From NCBI RefSeq assembly GCF_001507435.1, contig NZ_LMWH01000289.1, forward strand, positions 1 to 26,334: 26,334 bases of DNA. Direction: 5' to 3'. Origin of the DNA: Streptomyces sp. NRRL F-5122. Its GTDB lineage: Bacteria > Actinomycetota > Actinomycetes > Streptomycetales > Streptomycetaceae. Both the position numbers and the translations under genes were made by a program. The notes under the pieces were generated by a model. That model made no database searches. It was not told the origin of the DNA and saw only the letters and a list, made by a program, of their open reading frames with translations. This document shows positions 14,780 through 22,532 of the stretch, one piece after another. Positions within the stretch are counted from its first letter, which is position 1; each line of letters starts with the position of its first letter.

Positions 14780-16302
14780 TGGCGGGTCTCCCCTTCTTCA
14801 TCGGTGAGCAGGCCGATACCCGGGTAGTGCTTGCGCTGGTTGGACAGGATCATCTCCTTGGGAGAGGTCAGACCCACCAGTTCACGGGTGCGGGCGGCGA
14901 ACGCCCTGGAGGACATCGCCGGTGCCCCTTCATTGTGGCACCACGTCTTGTAGGTGGCGTAGAGGGCGGTCTGCTCGGCGCGTAGTTCGGGCGCGATGAT
15001 GCAGGCTTCCTCATAGAAACGTCCTGTGTGGTCTTCGGTCTCTGCGTATGCGGTCGTGGCGATGCGGACGCGCTCGGGGCCACTAAGGTCGCGTCCGCCG
15101 GCGAGGTAGCGGCGGGCGCCGTCGATGAGCCAGCCGAGAATGCCGGGTCCCTCCTCGGTTACGAGGATGTCGGCGAGGTTGTCGATCTTCCGGTCGTCGG
15201 GTACGACGCGCTCGAAGGGGATCAGGCGCATACGGCGCCAGAAGGCGAAGCCGCCTGTACCTACCTCGGGCCGGTGGTTGCCCAGGAGCCACAACTTGTG
15301 CGTGGGTTGGAAGCTGAAGAAGTCCTGGCGCATGCGGCGCGCCTTGATGCGGTCGCCACCGGTGAGGAGTTTGACACGAGCTTCATCGAACTTGTCGCCA
15401 GGCTTGACCTCGGAGCACACGATCACACGCCGGCCGTGGAGTTCAGCTAGATCAGTCGGGTGACCCTCATAGGGGCGTGCCATGAGGAAGCCGGGGGGCG
15501 CCGCGTCGGCGTAGTCGCCGAGGAGTTTCATCAGCACGTCGAGGAGGACGGACTTGCCGTTCTTCCCGGACCCGAAGAGGAAAGGCAAGACCTGGGCTCC
15601 GACGTCGCCGGTGACGGAGTACCCGAGCAGCAGCTGCAGGTAGCTGATCATTTCCCGGCCTTCGGTGTCGTTGCCGAAGGTGTCGGTCAGGAAGCGTTCC
15701 CATCGGGGGGCTGCGACATGCTGAGGGCCGACGCTGGTGGAACGCGAGTGGAAGTCCTTGTTCGGATCGGGTGTCTTCACAAGTCCGGTGCGCAGGTCGA
15801 CGATTCCGTCAGGCGTACACAGGGCGTACGGGTCGGCGTCGAGCAGGGCGGCGTTGAGAACTATTCCCGGGGCGGATTTGGCTTGGGTCAGCATGGCGTT
15901 GATGCCGGTGGTGGACAACGCGCGACGGCGGTGTTGATGAAGGGCTGAACTGGTGAAGAGTCCGCGGGGGTCGTGTCCTGCGATGTTCTCCGCGAGATCG
16001 CCGGCTGCCCACAGCACAGTGTCGTCTTCATCGATCTGCCAGCGGGTCGTATCCCAGCGGTACCAGCCGATGCCGGGCACGTGTCGGTAGTCGTTGGCGT
16101 AGAGCCTGACGAACAGCTTTGCGTTGCCGCGATCGGAGAGGGTGTCCGGCAGGAGTCCGGCTTCGGTCGCATGGGAGGGTGCGAGTCGTGTCGGGTCGGA
16201 TTGTGCTGGCAAGGGAACTGCTGAGCCCTGAGCGCGGATCTGGGCGGCTACGGCCTCGGGATTGAATTCGAAGAGTGTGTCGTTGCTTCCTGGCGTCGTC
16301 AT
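14776..16302 (-). CDS. P4/D5-type SF3 replicative helicase (phage/plasmid primase-helicase)
   Basis: A 508-residue protein. The region about 60-220 carries the D5_N-like domain (FVRLYANDYRHVPGIGWYRW, CTPDGIVDLRTG). Superfamily 3 helicase motifs follow: Walker A FGSGKNGKS (243-251), the Walker B strand VIVCSEV (293-299), motif C LWLLGNHRPE (337-346), and RRMRLIPFER (356-365) with the arginine-finger region. A C-terminal winged-helix-like part (TALYATYKTWCHNEGAPAMS) completes the usual order. The family unwinds DNA at plasmid and phage origins as a hexameric ring. It overlaps the upstream Prim-Pol gene and the downstream DUF6009-like gene by ATGA at both ends. The priming domain is supplied by the separate Prim-Pol gene instead of a fused one. 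Confidence 0.9.
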   Translation of the reverse strand: MTTPGSNDTLFEFNPEAVAAQIRAQGSAVPLPAQSDPTRLAPSHATEAGLLPDTLSDRGNAKLFVRLYANDYRHVPGIGWYRWDTTRWQIDEDDTVLWAAGDLAENIAGHDPRGLFTSSALHQHRRRALSTTGINAMLTQAKSAPGIVLNAALLDADPYALCTPDGIVDLRTGLVKTPDPNKDFHSRSTSVGPQHVAAPRWERFLTDTFGNDTEGREMISYLQLLLGYSVTGDVGAQVLPFLFGSGKNGKSVLLDVLMKLLGDYADAAPPGFLMARPYEGHPTDLAELHGRRVIVCSEVKPGDKFDEARVKLLTGGDRIKARRMRQDFFSFQPTHKLWLLGNHRPEVGTGGFAFWRRMRLIPFERVVPDDRKIDNLADILVTEEGPGILGWLIDGARRYLAGGRDLSGPERVRIATTAYAETEDHTGRFYEEACIIAPELRAEQTALYATYKTWCHNEGAPAMSSRAFAARTRELVGLTSPKEMILSNQRKHYPGIGLLTDEEGETRQ

Positions 16303-17411
16303 GGGCGGCTACCACTGGTGTACAAGGGGTGCTTGAGACCCGCGGCAAGTCCGCTGCGAATGATCTGCTCGATGCGGCGTTCCTGGCCCGGGCGGGCGGT
16401 GACGGCGGTGTCCGTCAGCACGCGTGTGGCTTCTTCCTGCGAGAGGCGTCCTCCGGCGACGAGGCCTCCCAAAGTGTAGGCGGCCCGGTTGAGAGCATCG
16501 GAAAAGCCTGCACCGTCACTGACCTGGCCGCAAGCCTCGACGGGGGCCAACACGGCGGTGAGCAGGTGTTGAGTACGGGCACTGCCGCCGCCGGCTGCCA
16601 GGACAGCCTGCTGGGCGCGTGGCGGTACCGGTCGAGGGGCGGGGATGGTGGAAGCGGGCAAGTGACCGGTGCGCTCCAGTTCCTGCGCCAGCCAGGCCGG
16701 CAGAGCAGCTGGTTCGCGGACTTCCCCGATCGCGGTGTAAGTGCCGTGCTCGGTGGTCGTGCCTGGGGCGATGATGTAGCCGCCGTGAGCGCGAACGTCG
16801 ACCTGCCAGGCGAGTGCACGGCCGGTGCTGGATCCGGAGGAACACTGCCAGCGACGGTTGTCGGAGGCCCGGTACCAGACATGGAGACCGCCTGAGGGGG
16901 TGCGTACTCGCAGAGTCGACTGGTCGTCCGCGGGACTGGGTTGGCCCCTGAGAGCTGCCAGCACAGCCAGAGTGTGGAAACCGTTGGCCAGCCCTGTCAG
17001 GTCTACGTGGTCGGCGATGGGAATTCCAGGCAGGATGCGGTCACGACTGGGCGGCTGTGCTTGGTGTGCGTCGATGTCGATGACGACGAGACCTGCAGGG
17101 CCGCAGGCAACGCCGACTCCGAAGTCCGGCCTCGATCCCCACCATTCGCTGATGCGGCGGTGGTCAAGAGTTGCTGCATGGAAGCCATGGCACCACCGGC
17201 CGGCCGGCAAGCAAGGGCACTGCGCGGGAAGATGCCGGGTCTCGCGGCACGCCGTGCAGTTCGCGGGCGGAGTCTTACGTCCGACCGCCAGCGGGTGGAC
17301 GGGCCAGCCCCTGCGGGCGCACCAGCTCGCAATGGCCAGGGAGTTGGCGATTGAACCTGTGGAGCGACGGGAGCATGAGTCGCTGGTGGAAAGGCCCAGT
17401 TCAGCAGGCAT
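16299..17411 (-). CDS. Bifunctional DNA primase/polymerase (Prim-Pol) protein
   Basis: A 370-residue protein with an N-terminal AEP-type Prim-Pol domain. Residues 27-115 read SWCARRGWPVHPLAVGRK, a Cys-rich patch (CTAC, CPC, CHGFH; possible zinc site) and VVIDIDAH, whose DID (112-114) supplies metal ligands. TPSGGLHVWY (171-180) holds the catalytic His motif, and VDVRAHGGYIIAPG (204-217) the third motif. A helical domain follows (about 265-365, FSDALNRAAYTLGGLVAGGR). These enzymes make primers and extend DNA in plasmids and phages. The ATG at 17411 has AGGGGGG five bases upstream. It is the first gene of the replication operon, and its start lies within 15 bases of the first iteron of the putative origin. 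Confidence 0.88.
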   Translation of the reverse strand: MPAELGLSTSDSCSRRSTGSIANSLAIASWCARRGWPVHPLAVGRKTPPANCTACRETRHLPAQCPCLPAGRWCHGFHAATLDHRRISEWWGSRPDFGVGVACGPAGLVVIDIDAHQAQPPSRDRILPGIPIADHVDLTGLANGFHTLAVLAALRGQPSPADDQSTLRVRTPSGGLHVWYRASDNRRWQCSSGSSTGRALAWQVDVRAHGGYIIAPGTTTEHGTYTAIGEVREPAALPAWLAQELERTGHLPASTIPAPRPVPPRAQQAVLAAGGGSARTQHLLTAVLAPVEACGQVSDGAGFSDALNRAAYTLGGLVAGGRLSQEEATRVLTDTAVTARPGQERRIEQIIRSGLAAGLKHPLYTSGSRP

Positions 17412-17425
17412 GCATCCCCCCTATC

Positions 17426-18020
17426 AGCGACCGAAGCGACTCAACGACGGACACAGACTAGCGAACGTGGGCGCTGAGGTCGTGGAGCACATGCCAAACG
17501 TTGTCATTGGGGTGTCGATAGAGGGATCAGCTAGTGGACGGCAGCGACTGGGAGAAGGTGCCCAGCGACCGGGGGGCGCTCGGTCGCTGACTAGCGTGTC
17601 AGAAAAAACCGCAGGTCAGAGGGTCGTATTCCGTGAAACAGCGACTGAAGCGACTCAAGCTCTCTATATATGACGCACACGCACACACACGGTTGGCCTC
17701 ATATATGGGGAACCTTAGTCGCTTCAGTCGCTGTCGAGCGGTCGTATCTAGCCTGACCTGCGGTTTTGCAAGCGACTGAGCAGCGATTGAAGGTCGCTTC
17801 AGTCACTGCTGCTTCAGTCGCTTGGCTGTAGAAGGCGTCAGTGACCGAACCAGCACAGCGACTGAAGCGACCCAGCGCAGGGGATGCCTCCACACAGTCT
17901 GCTTCGGTCGTTCCAGCACCCCTGAACCAACCATTCGAACTCTGAGTCGCTTCGGTCGCTCGTGAACGGCACTCCCCCACGCTGACCTGCGTTGATGCAG
18001 AGGTAGTTCACAGCGACTGA
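17426..18020. repeat. Iteron array, putative replication origin
   Basis: The unit AGCGACTGAAGCGACT (two 9-bp GCGACTnAA steps) and half-units recur on both strands. Direct copies: 17426-17444, 17543-17550, 17564-17571, 17640-17658, 17771-17779, 17782-17790, 17857-17872, 18012-18020. Inverted copies: 17581-17588, 17717-17732, 17792-17807, 17811-17822, 17901-17912, 17945-17960. The array adjoins the Prim-Pol start and includes AT-rich ATATAT tracts, the usual make-up of a theta-type plasmid origin bound by a replication protein. Some copies also fall where they would control transcription of the replication operon. Confidence 0.8.
17605..17767. other. Nested dyad centre of the origin
   Basis: Three pairs of inverted repeats share the same centre, base 17686: outer arms AAAACCGCAGGTCAG (17605-17619) and its complement (17753-17767), iteron pairs (17640-17655 and 17717-17732), and AT boxes ATATATGA/TCATATAT (17666-17673 and 17699-17706). 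The core between the AT boxes is an ACAC-rich tract. This fits a melting site flanked by symmetric initiator sites; the role is inferred. Confidence 0.7.
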
Positions 18021-18268
18021 GTCCCATCCGCGCCTGGAGTCTGATATGCGCACGGCGAAGCTCCGCTAGGAGCGCGTCTCAGTAATGAGCAAATCCGAGC
18101 TGGCCTGAGGTCTGAGATCAGGTCGGGGCATGTCGTGGGCAGCTGCCAGGCCGTTCTTGGGCGCTGCCCGGCAGGTGTTCGGCTGGTAGAGCTTGCCACG
18201 GGGGCCGACTTGATCTGGCTGGTCGGCCGGCCAGGAGGGCGAGTCTGGTGGTTCTGAAGTGGGGAAAG

Positions 18269-19148
18269 GGGTCTGCCGCAGGATCGGGTGACATCTGAAC
18301 TGGCTTGCCCTGTGGGGCGGGTGGGAAGGATGTCGCTGTGCCCAAGCCCTATGCGGAAGAGTTGCGCCAGGACGTCGTGCGTATCGCGCGAACGCGCTGT
18401 TCGACGCGCACCGTGACGACCCGGAGTTCGGCTACCGGTTCCTCGCCGACGAAGCGCGCGGTGCCGGGGCTGTGATGGCGGACCGGACTGCATGGCGGAC
18501 CTGCCGGGACATCCGCTGGTGGAGCGTGTTCGGCAAGAAGCGCGGCAAGGGAAAGAAGGCTGGCCCGCCGGTGCACGACGACCTGGTCCGCCGTGACCTC
18601 AGCGCGACCTGCGCGAACCGGCTGTGGCTCGCCGACATCACCGAGCACGCCACTGGTGAGGGCAAGCTCTACCTCTGCGCGATCAAGGACGCCTTCAGCA
18701 ACAGGATCGTGGGCTACTCCATCGACGAGCGGATGAAGTCCCGCCTGGCTGTGACCGCCCTGGAAAACGCCGTGGCCAGGCGTGGAAACGTCGACGGCTG
18801 CATTCTGCACAGCGATCGCGGATCGCAGTTCCGCTCGCGGAAGTTCGTCCGGGCGCTGGACCGCCACCGGATGGCCGGCTCGATAGGGAGGGTCGGAGCT
18901 GCCGGCGACAACGCGGCCATGGAGTCCTTCTTCAGCCCGCTGCAGAAGAACGTCCTCGACCGCCGTGTCTGGGCCACCCGTGAAGAACTGCGGATCGCGA
19001 TCGTGACCTGGATCGAGCGGACCTATCACCGACGCCGCAGACAAGCCTCGCTCAGTCGGCTGACCCCCATCGAATTCGAGACCGTCATGACCGCACCGGC
19101 CCTCCAGGCCGCGTGACCGCACCTGTCACCCGAACCTGCATCGGACCC
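18269..19148 (+). mobile_element. IS3-family insertion sequence, internally deleted
   Basis: Imperfect 25-bp terminal inverted repeats bound the element: left 18269-18293 (GGGTCTGCCGCAGG...) and right 19124-19148, matching at 20 of 25 positions. AAG borders both ends (18266-18268 and 19149-19151), a possible 3-bp target duplication in line with IS3 habits. The element is about 880 bp, whereas intact relatives are about 1.2-1.4 kb, in line with the internal deletion seen in its transposase gene. Confidence 0.65.
18338..19116 (+). pseudogene. IS3-family transposase, OrfA start joined to OrfB
   Basis: The gene opens at GTG 18338 (GGGAAGGA seven bases upstream) with VPKPYAEELRQDVVRIAR, the first residues of an OrfA. 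At about 18392 it switches directly into OrfB sequence in another frame (ANALFDAHRDDPEFGYRFLA). The rest of OrfA and the start of OrfB are deleted. OrfB keeps the DDE core: Asp in LADITEH, Asp in HSDRGSQF, and Glu in GDNAAMESFF, followed by the WIERTYHRRRRQASLSRLTP tail. The OrfA-frame piece ends at a TGA that overlaps an ATG at 18472, from which 214 residues with all three catalytic residues could still be made. Without the OrfA DNA-binding domain, independent transposition is unlikely. Confidence 0.78.
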
Positions 19149-19189
19149 AAGATCTCGCGGAGACTTTGGCATGTCGTCAGCAGCCACCA

Positions 19190-19757
19190 CTTGCCACACG
19201 CTCGCTCTTCGCCCGCTGATTCGGTCAGCGGCCGGAGCGGCTGCGATCCCCGCTGGTCTTGGTCGGTCTCGCGCTTGTGGGCCGGACCGACGCCCGAATG
19301 TCGGACGCTTTCGGGGGGCGGGTCAGCCGGAACACACTGATGAGGCTGATCACTTTGCTGCCGGATCCGCCCAGCGCCACGCCCAGCATGGTTGGTATGG
19401 ACGAGTACGCGCAGCGCAAGGGCCGGATCTACGGAACCGTACTCGTCGACGTTAAGACGCGTCGTCTCGAGGACCTCCTGCAAAACCGGGAGGCGGCCCC
19501 CCCTTGCGCCCTGGCTGGCCGAACGGCCCGGGAATGAGGGCATTTGCCAGGACCACTCCGTACTCCGTCTTTTACGCCGAAGGCGCCACCCGCGGTGCCC
19601 CGCAAGCCCTTCAGGTCGCCGACAGATGGCACCTCTGATACAACCTCGGCGAAGCCGCTGAGAAGTACGTCTACCGCCACCGTGCCTGCCTGCGACCGGC
19701 GCTGGCGTCGGCGCCTGAAGCACCACCGGCTCCGGAGTCACCCGCGACGTTGCCGTG
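19190..19757 (+). pseudogene. Decayed ISL3-family transposase, N-terminal half
   Basis: Readable blocks include VGLALVGRTDARMSDAFGGR, RNTLMRLITLLPDPP, VGMDEYAQRKGRIYGTVLVD, and after frameshifts FYAEGATRGAPQALQVADRW and YNLGEAAEKYVYRHRACL. The Asp of VGMDE and that of QVADRWHL are catalytic-core residues in ISL3 transposases. A TGA replaces the Trp codon after WHL, and at least one frameshift lies near 19530. Homology ends at the stop near 19757, about the middle of a normal transposase, where an integrase fragment begins. Confidence 0.72.
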
Positions 19758-19862
19758 ACCGCCAGTGCACCGATCCTTGGGCACGGCTACTGCGTCTACA
19801 CCTTCTTCGAGCAGTACCCGCACCATGCGGCCTGCGCGCGCTGCGACTTCAACACCTGGCGA
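19758..19862 (+). pseudogene. C-terminal scrap of an integrase-type recombinase
   Basis: About 33 codons read APILGHGYCVYTFFEQYPHH and AACARCDFNTW. I recognise GHGYC-YTFFEQCPHRMACARCDFY as a Cys-rich C-terminal segment of some actinobacterial tyrosine integrases; this is from memory. The scrap is open and in frame with the nitroreductase that follows, so translation from the GTG at 19755 would give a fusion. Confidence 0.5.
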
Positions 19863-19871
19863 CGAAAAGGC

Positions 19872-20552
19872 GTGGATGTGTATGAAGCCGTGGCCAGTCG
19901 CAGGGCGGTGTCGGCCTTCAGCGATGAACCGGTGCCTATAGCGGTCCTCGAACGAGTGCTGACAGCAGCGACGCGAGCTCCGTCGAGCGGGAACCTCCAG
20001 CCGTGGCACGCCTATGTCGTCACTGGCGAGCCCTTGGCCGAGCTCAAGAGACGCGCGACGGCCAGGGCACCGGCGGGAGACCTGGGTGATGAGCGGGAGT
20101 ATCCGATGTATCCGGCGGAACTGACCTCGCCGTATCTGGACCGTTTCTCCGCCGCGGCTGCCCAGCGGTACAGAGCGCTAGGGATCGAGCGCGACGACCC
20201 CGACAGGCCCGTGAAGATCGCTGCCTTGAACTCGGAGGCGTTCGGGGCGCCGGTCGTACTGTTCTGTTACCTCGACAGGAGGATGGGGCCCGGGCAGTGG
20301 GGGGACGCAGGGATGTATCTGCAGACCGTGATGCTGTTGCTGAGGGCGGAAGGATTGCACAGCTGCCCGCAGGTGATGTGGACGATGTATCGCAAGACTG
20401 TCAGTGAGGCAGTTGGAGCTGGTGACGGCCTCGTGTTGTTCTGCGGTGTCTCGGTGGGATTAGAGAAGGAAGACGTGCCACGGTTGCGCACCGGGCGGGC
20501 GGACTTGACAGAAACCGTGAGCTTCATCGGAGTAAGACCTAGTGGCCAGTGA
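19872..20552 (+). CDS. Nitroreductase-family flavoprotein
   Basis: A 226-residue FMN-dependent NAD(P)H oxidoreductase. SRRAVSAFSDEPVP (9-22) and APSSGNLQPWHAYVV (36-50) are the FMN-phosphate and ring-binding motifs, and WGDAGMYLQTVMLLLRAEGL with HSCPQVMW supplies the dimer-interface helix and the second FMN contact. The length matches the family, and the product should be a cytosolic dimer acting on nitroaromatics, quinones or related acceptors; the native substrate is unknown. I set the start at GTG 19872 because the family begins there; the frame continues upstream to 19755 only through integrase DNA. The ribosome site (AAAAGG) is modest. The gene looks intact although it sits among transposon relics, which suggests it was captured as cargo. 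Confidence 0.87.
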   Translation: MDVYEAVASRRAVSAFSDEPVPIAVLERVLTAATRAPSSGNLQPWHAYVVTGEPLAELKRRATARAPAGDLGDEREYPMYPAELTSPYLDRFSAAAAQRYRALGIERDDPDRPVKIAALNSEAFGAPVVLFCYLDRRMGPGQWGDAGMYLQTVMLLLRAEGLHSCPQVMWTMYRKTVSEAVGAGDGLVLFCGVSVGLEKEDVPRLRTGRADLTETVSFIGVRPSGQ

Positions 20553-20580
20553 TCAGACGGGTCGTCGGTCCGCGTCGCTG

Positions 20581-20726
20581 CGCGCATAGCAGGCTCAGTT
20601 TTGAGCGAGGCGCAAGGAGTCGGGCCGGTCTCGATGACGCTCCCGCCGAAGGTAGGCCAGTCGCTGATGGCCGAACAGAGCCGCGGATCCGCCGAGGTTT
20701 TCGTCCAGTCCTCGAAGCGGAGACCG
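20581..20726 (-). pseudogene. Possible istB (IS21 helper ATPase) C-terminal scrap
   Basis: The minus strand reads GLRFEDWTKTSADPRLCSAI, then FGGSVIETGPTP. This resembles the end of IS21 IstB proteins (PF-EW--VF-D-RL--A--DRLT with IIETG), with several substitutions and no start. It is short, so the call is tentative. Confidence 0.35.
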
Positions 20727-20831
20727 ACGCATCCGTCGGTAGGTCATGTGGCACTTGACCGTTTCGGTGGCGATGCCGGTGAACTGGCTACGGATTGTGG
20801 CCAGTTACGTGCCCCGGCGTGAATCGATGAC

Positions 20832-20867
20832 CGCGACTAGGGCCTGCTCGGGCAGGCCGTAGTCGCG
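20832..20867. terminator. Hairpin between convergent nitroreductase and parB
   Basis: A 16-bp stem with one mismatch (CGCGACTAGGGCCTGC paired with GCAGGCCGTAGTCGCG) closes a four-base TCGG loop. It lies between the nitroreductase (+) and parB (-) and could terminate both. Confidence 0.5.
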
Positions 20868-21194
20868 TTCGATGGTCACGGCTTTTCGCCCTCAGGTTTG
20901 GCTCAGCCCGTCGCAACGATTCCGACTTTCCTTCCGCGGAGCGTGCCGGTGGCGGCATGCGCCTGCCCAGACACCTGCTCCTCTTGACAACGCTATGGCA
21001 CCGGTCGCCCCAGCATGAATGGCAAGTCGTCGCCCGCGCCGTTGTGGCACACGGTCGCCGGCTGGTGAGCAGCTGCGGCGCGTTCTCCTTTGGTGAGGCC
21101 AGTGTGCCCTAGTTTGCGTACCTCTGTGTCGATACCTGGCTACGGATGGATGACTAGATCGTTATCGGGACGGACGCTCGATGGGCACACTTAC
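20868..21194. other. No gene seen
   Basis: The sequence downstream of parB shows no coding signal, repeat or RNA gene that I can support. Confidence 0.3.
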
Positions 21195-22532
21195 TCAAGA
21201 GGTGGGCGAGAAGGGGTCGGCTGCCAAGCCGTCTGAGTACTTGTTGACGATCGTGGCGAACTCCGCAGGATTGCGCTCCTGGCCCATCCCGTTGAGGATG
21301 CGTAGCAGTTCGAAGAAGGCTGGCTCTTCCATCTTCTTTACCAGGTGCATGGCAATGAACAGCGGGTCGTCATAGGGCAATGTGCGGGGCTGTCCGGCGG
21401 TGCTTGGCGATGATTGGCTGCTTTGATTCCGGGGTTCGGGTACCACTTGCTCGGACTCTGTTCCGGGCACCTGCCCCGCATCGATCCCCTCGGGATCGCT
21501 GCTCAGGCTATTGGCACGGCTCGTGTGTTCCTCTTCATGATTGCCCAAGGGCTGCCGAGCTGTGGGAGCTTCCTCAAGGCGGTCCTCCGCTGGCGGTGTG
21601 CCGTCTGAGTGCGTGGCATCAGTTACGGGCGTTTGGTCTTGCGCAGGATTGGCCGGTGCAGATGCTGCGGGATGCGTGTCCTGTGACGTCTCCCCCACCG
21701 TGGGTACTGAACGTTCTGCCACCGCTGCATCCGTAGCTGCAGCACGATCGCTTTCGTGTTGGTCTGAGGAGTCTTTGGTTGGCGAATCGGTTGCTTGCAG
21801 CCTTTTCGCTGCAGCCGCCGCTTCTTCCTTGCGGGCCCGTTCCGCCTTGAGTTCGAGGAGAGCCTTCTCCTGCAGTTCGGCAGGCTTGTTGCCCACTGCA
21901 CGCAACAGGTCGATGGGTTCTTCACTGATGCGGGCCTGGAGTGCCGGGACCAGGTTGAGCAATGCGAGCCGTTGGGACACCCATCCTTGTGAGCGGTGGA
22001 GCCGCCTGGCTAGTGCTCGCTGACTCCCATGAATGGTGAGGAGCCGCTGCAGGGCACGTGCTTCGTCCAGCTCCTCCAAGTCCTGGCGGTGGATGTTGGC
22101 GACGAGGGCAGACTCAAGGACTTCCTCAGGACTCGTACCCTGGTCGTCGCTGACCATCACCTTGACCGAGGTGAGCCCGGCCTTGCGGGCAGCGGCGAGT
22201 CGGCTGCTGCCATCCACGACTACATGGGTGGTGTTTGGTTCGAGCTCTGCTTCCCGCTCCGGGTTCGCCTTGATGTAGGCGTCACGGTTCATCACGGTGA
22301 TGGCCTGCTTCTGCCCATGGGTCTTGAGGCTGCCGGCCAGATCAGTGAGATCTCCGAAACTACTGCGCGGGTTGGCGGGGTTGAGACTGATCCTGTCGAC
22401 GGGAAGTTCCGCGGGCGGGGCGACACCATCGGTGGGCACACCCGTGGCGGCGGCGACTGCTTGGCGCCGCGCGCTGACGGGACGCACTCCCCCACCGAAC
22501 CGGCCGGCACCTAGTTGATCGGCCTTGCTCAC
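21195..22532 (-). CDS. parB: ParB-type partition protein
   Basis: A 445-residue DNA-binding CTPase-type partition protein. The ParB/Sulfiredoxin N-terminal domain spans about 44-165: LPVDRISLNPANPRSSFGDL, LAGSLKTHGQKQAITV, DGSSRLAAARKAG (the box that in chromosomal ParB reads GERR-R-A), and ALVANIHRQDLEELDEARAL. The KorB-like HTH follows at 168-192 (SQRALARRLHRSQGWVSQRL). A long acidic, Ser/Thr/Pro-rich linker (about 240-370) precedes a C-terminal helical domain (DPLFIAMHLVKKMEEPAFFE), probably for dimerisation. The GSSR box in place of GERR suggests altered CTP handling (inference). Its ATG overlaps the parA stop as ATGA. No canonical GTTTCACGTGAAAC parS site occurs in the window. Confidence 0.88.
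   Translation of the reverse strand: MSKADQLGAGRFGGGVRPVSARRQAVAAATGVPTDGVAPPAELPVDRISLNPANPRSSFGDLTDLAGSLKTHGQKQAITVMNRDAYIKANPEREAELEPNTTHVVVDGSSRLAAARKAGLTSVKVMVSDDQGTSPEEVLESALVANIHRQDLEELDEARALQRLLTIHGSQRALARRLHRSQGWVSQRLALLNLVPALQARISEEPIDLLRAVGNKPAELQEKALLELKAERARKEEAAAAAKRLQATDSPTKDSSDQHESDRAAATDAAVAERSVPTVGETSQDTHPAASAPANPAQDQTPVTDATHSDGTPPAEDRLEEAPTARQPLGNHEEEHTSRANSLSSDPEGIDAGQVPGTESEQVVPEPRNQSSQSSPSTAGQPRTLPYDDPLFIAMHLVKKMEEPAFFELLRILNGMGQERNPAEFATIVNKYSDGLAADPFSPTS

Noticed and set aside
17426..18020. CRISPR array
   Set aside because: The repeats are short, occur in both orientations with irregular spacing, have no uniform spacers, and no cas genes are nearby.
17803..18053. Minus-strand frames rich in SDRSDS and ATEAT repeats
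   Set aside because: The periodic residues come from translating the iterons; there is no ribosome site or family.
18349..19122. Minus-strand 257-residue open frame opposite the IS3-type transposase
   Set aside because: It is the antisense shadow of clear OrfB coding sequence and has no motifs.
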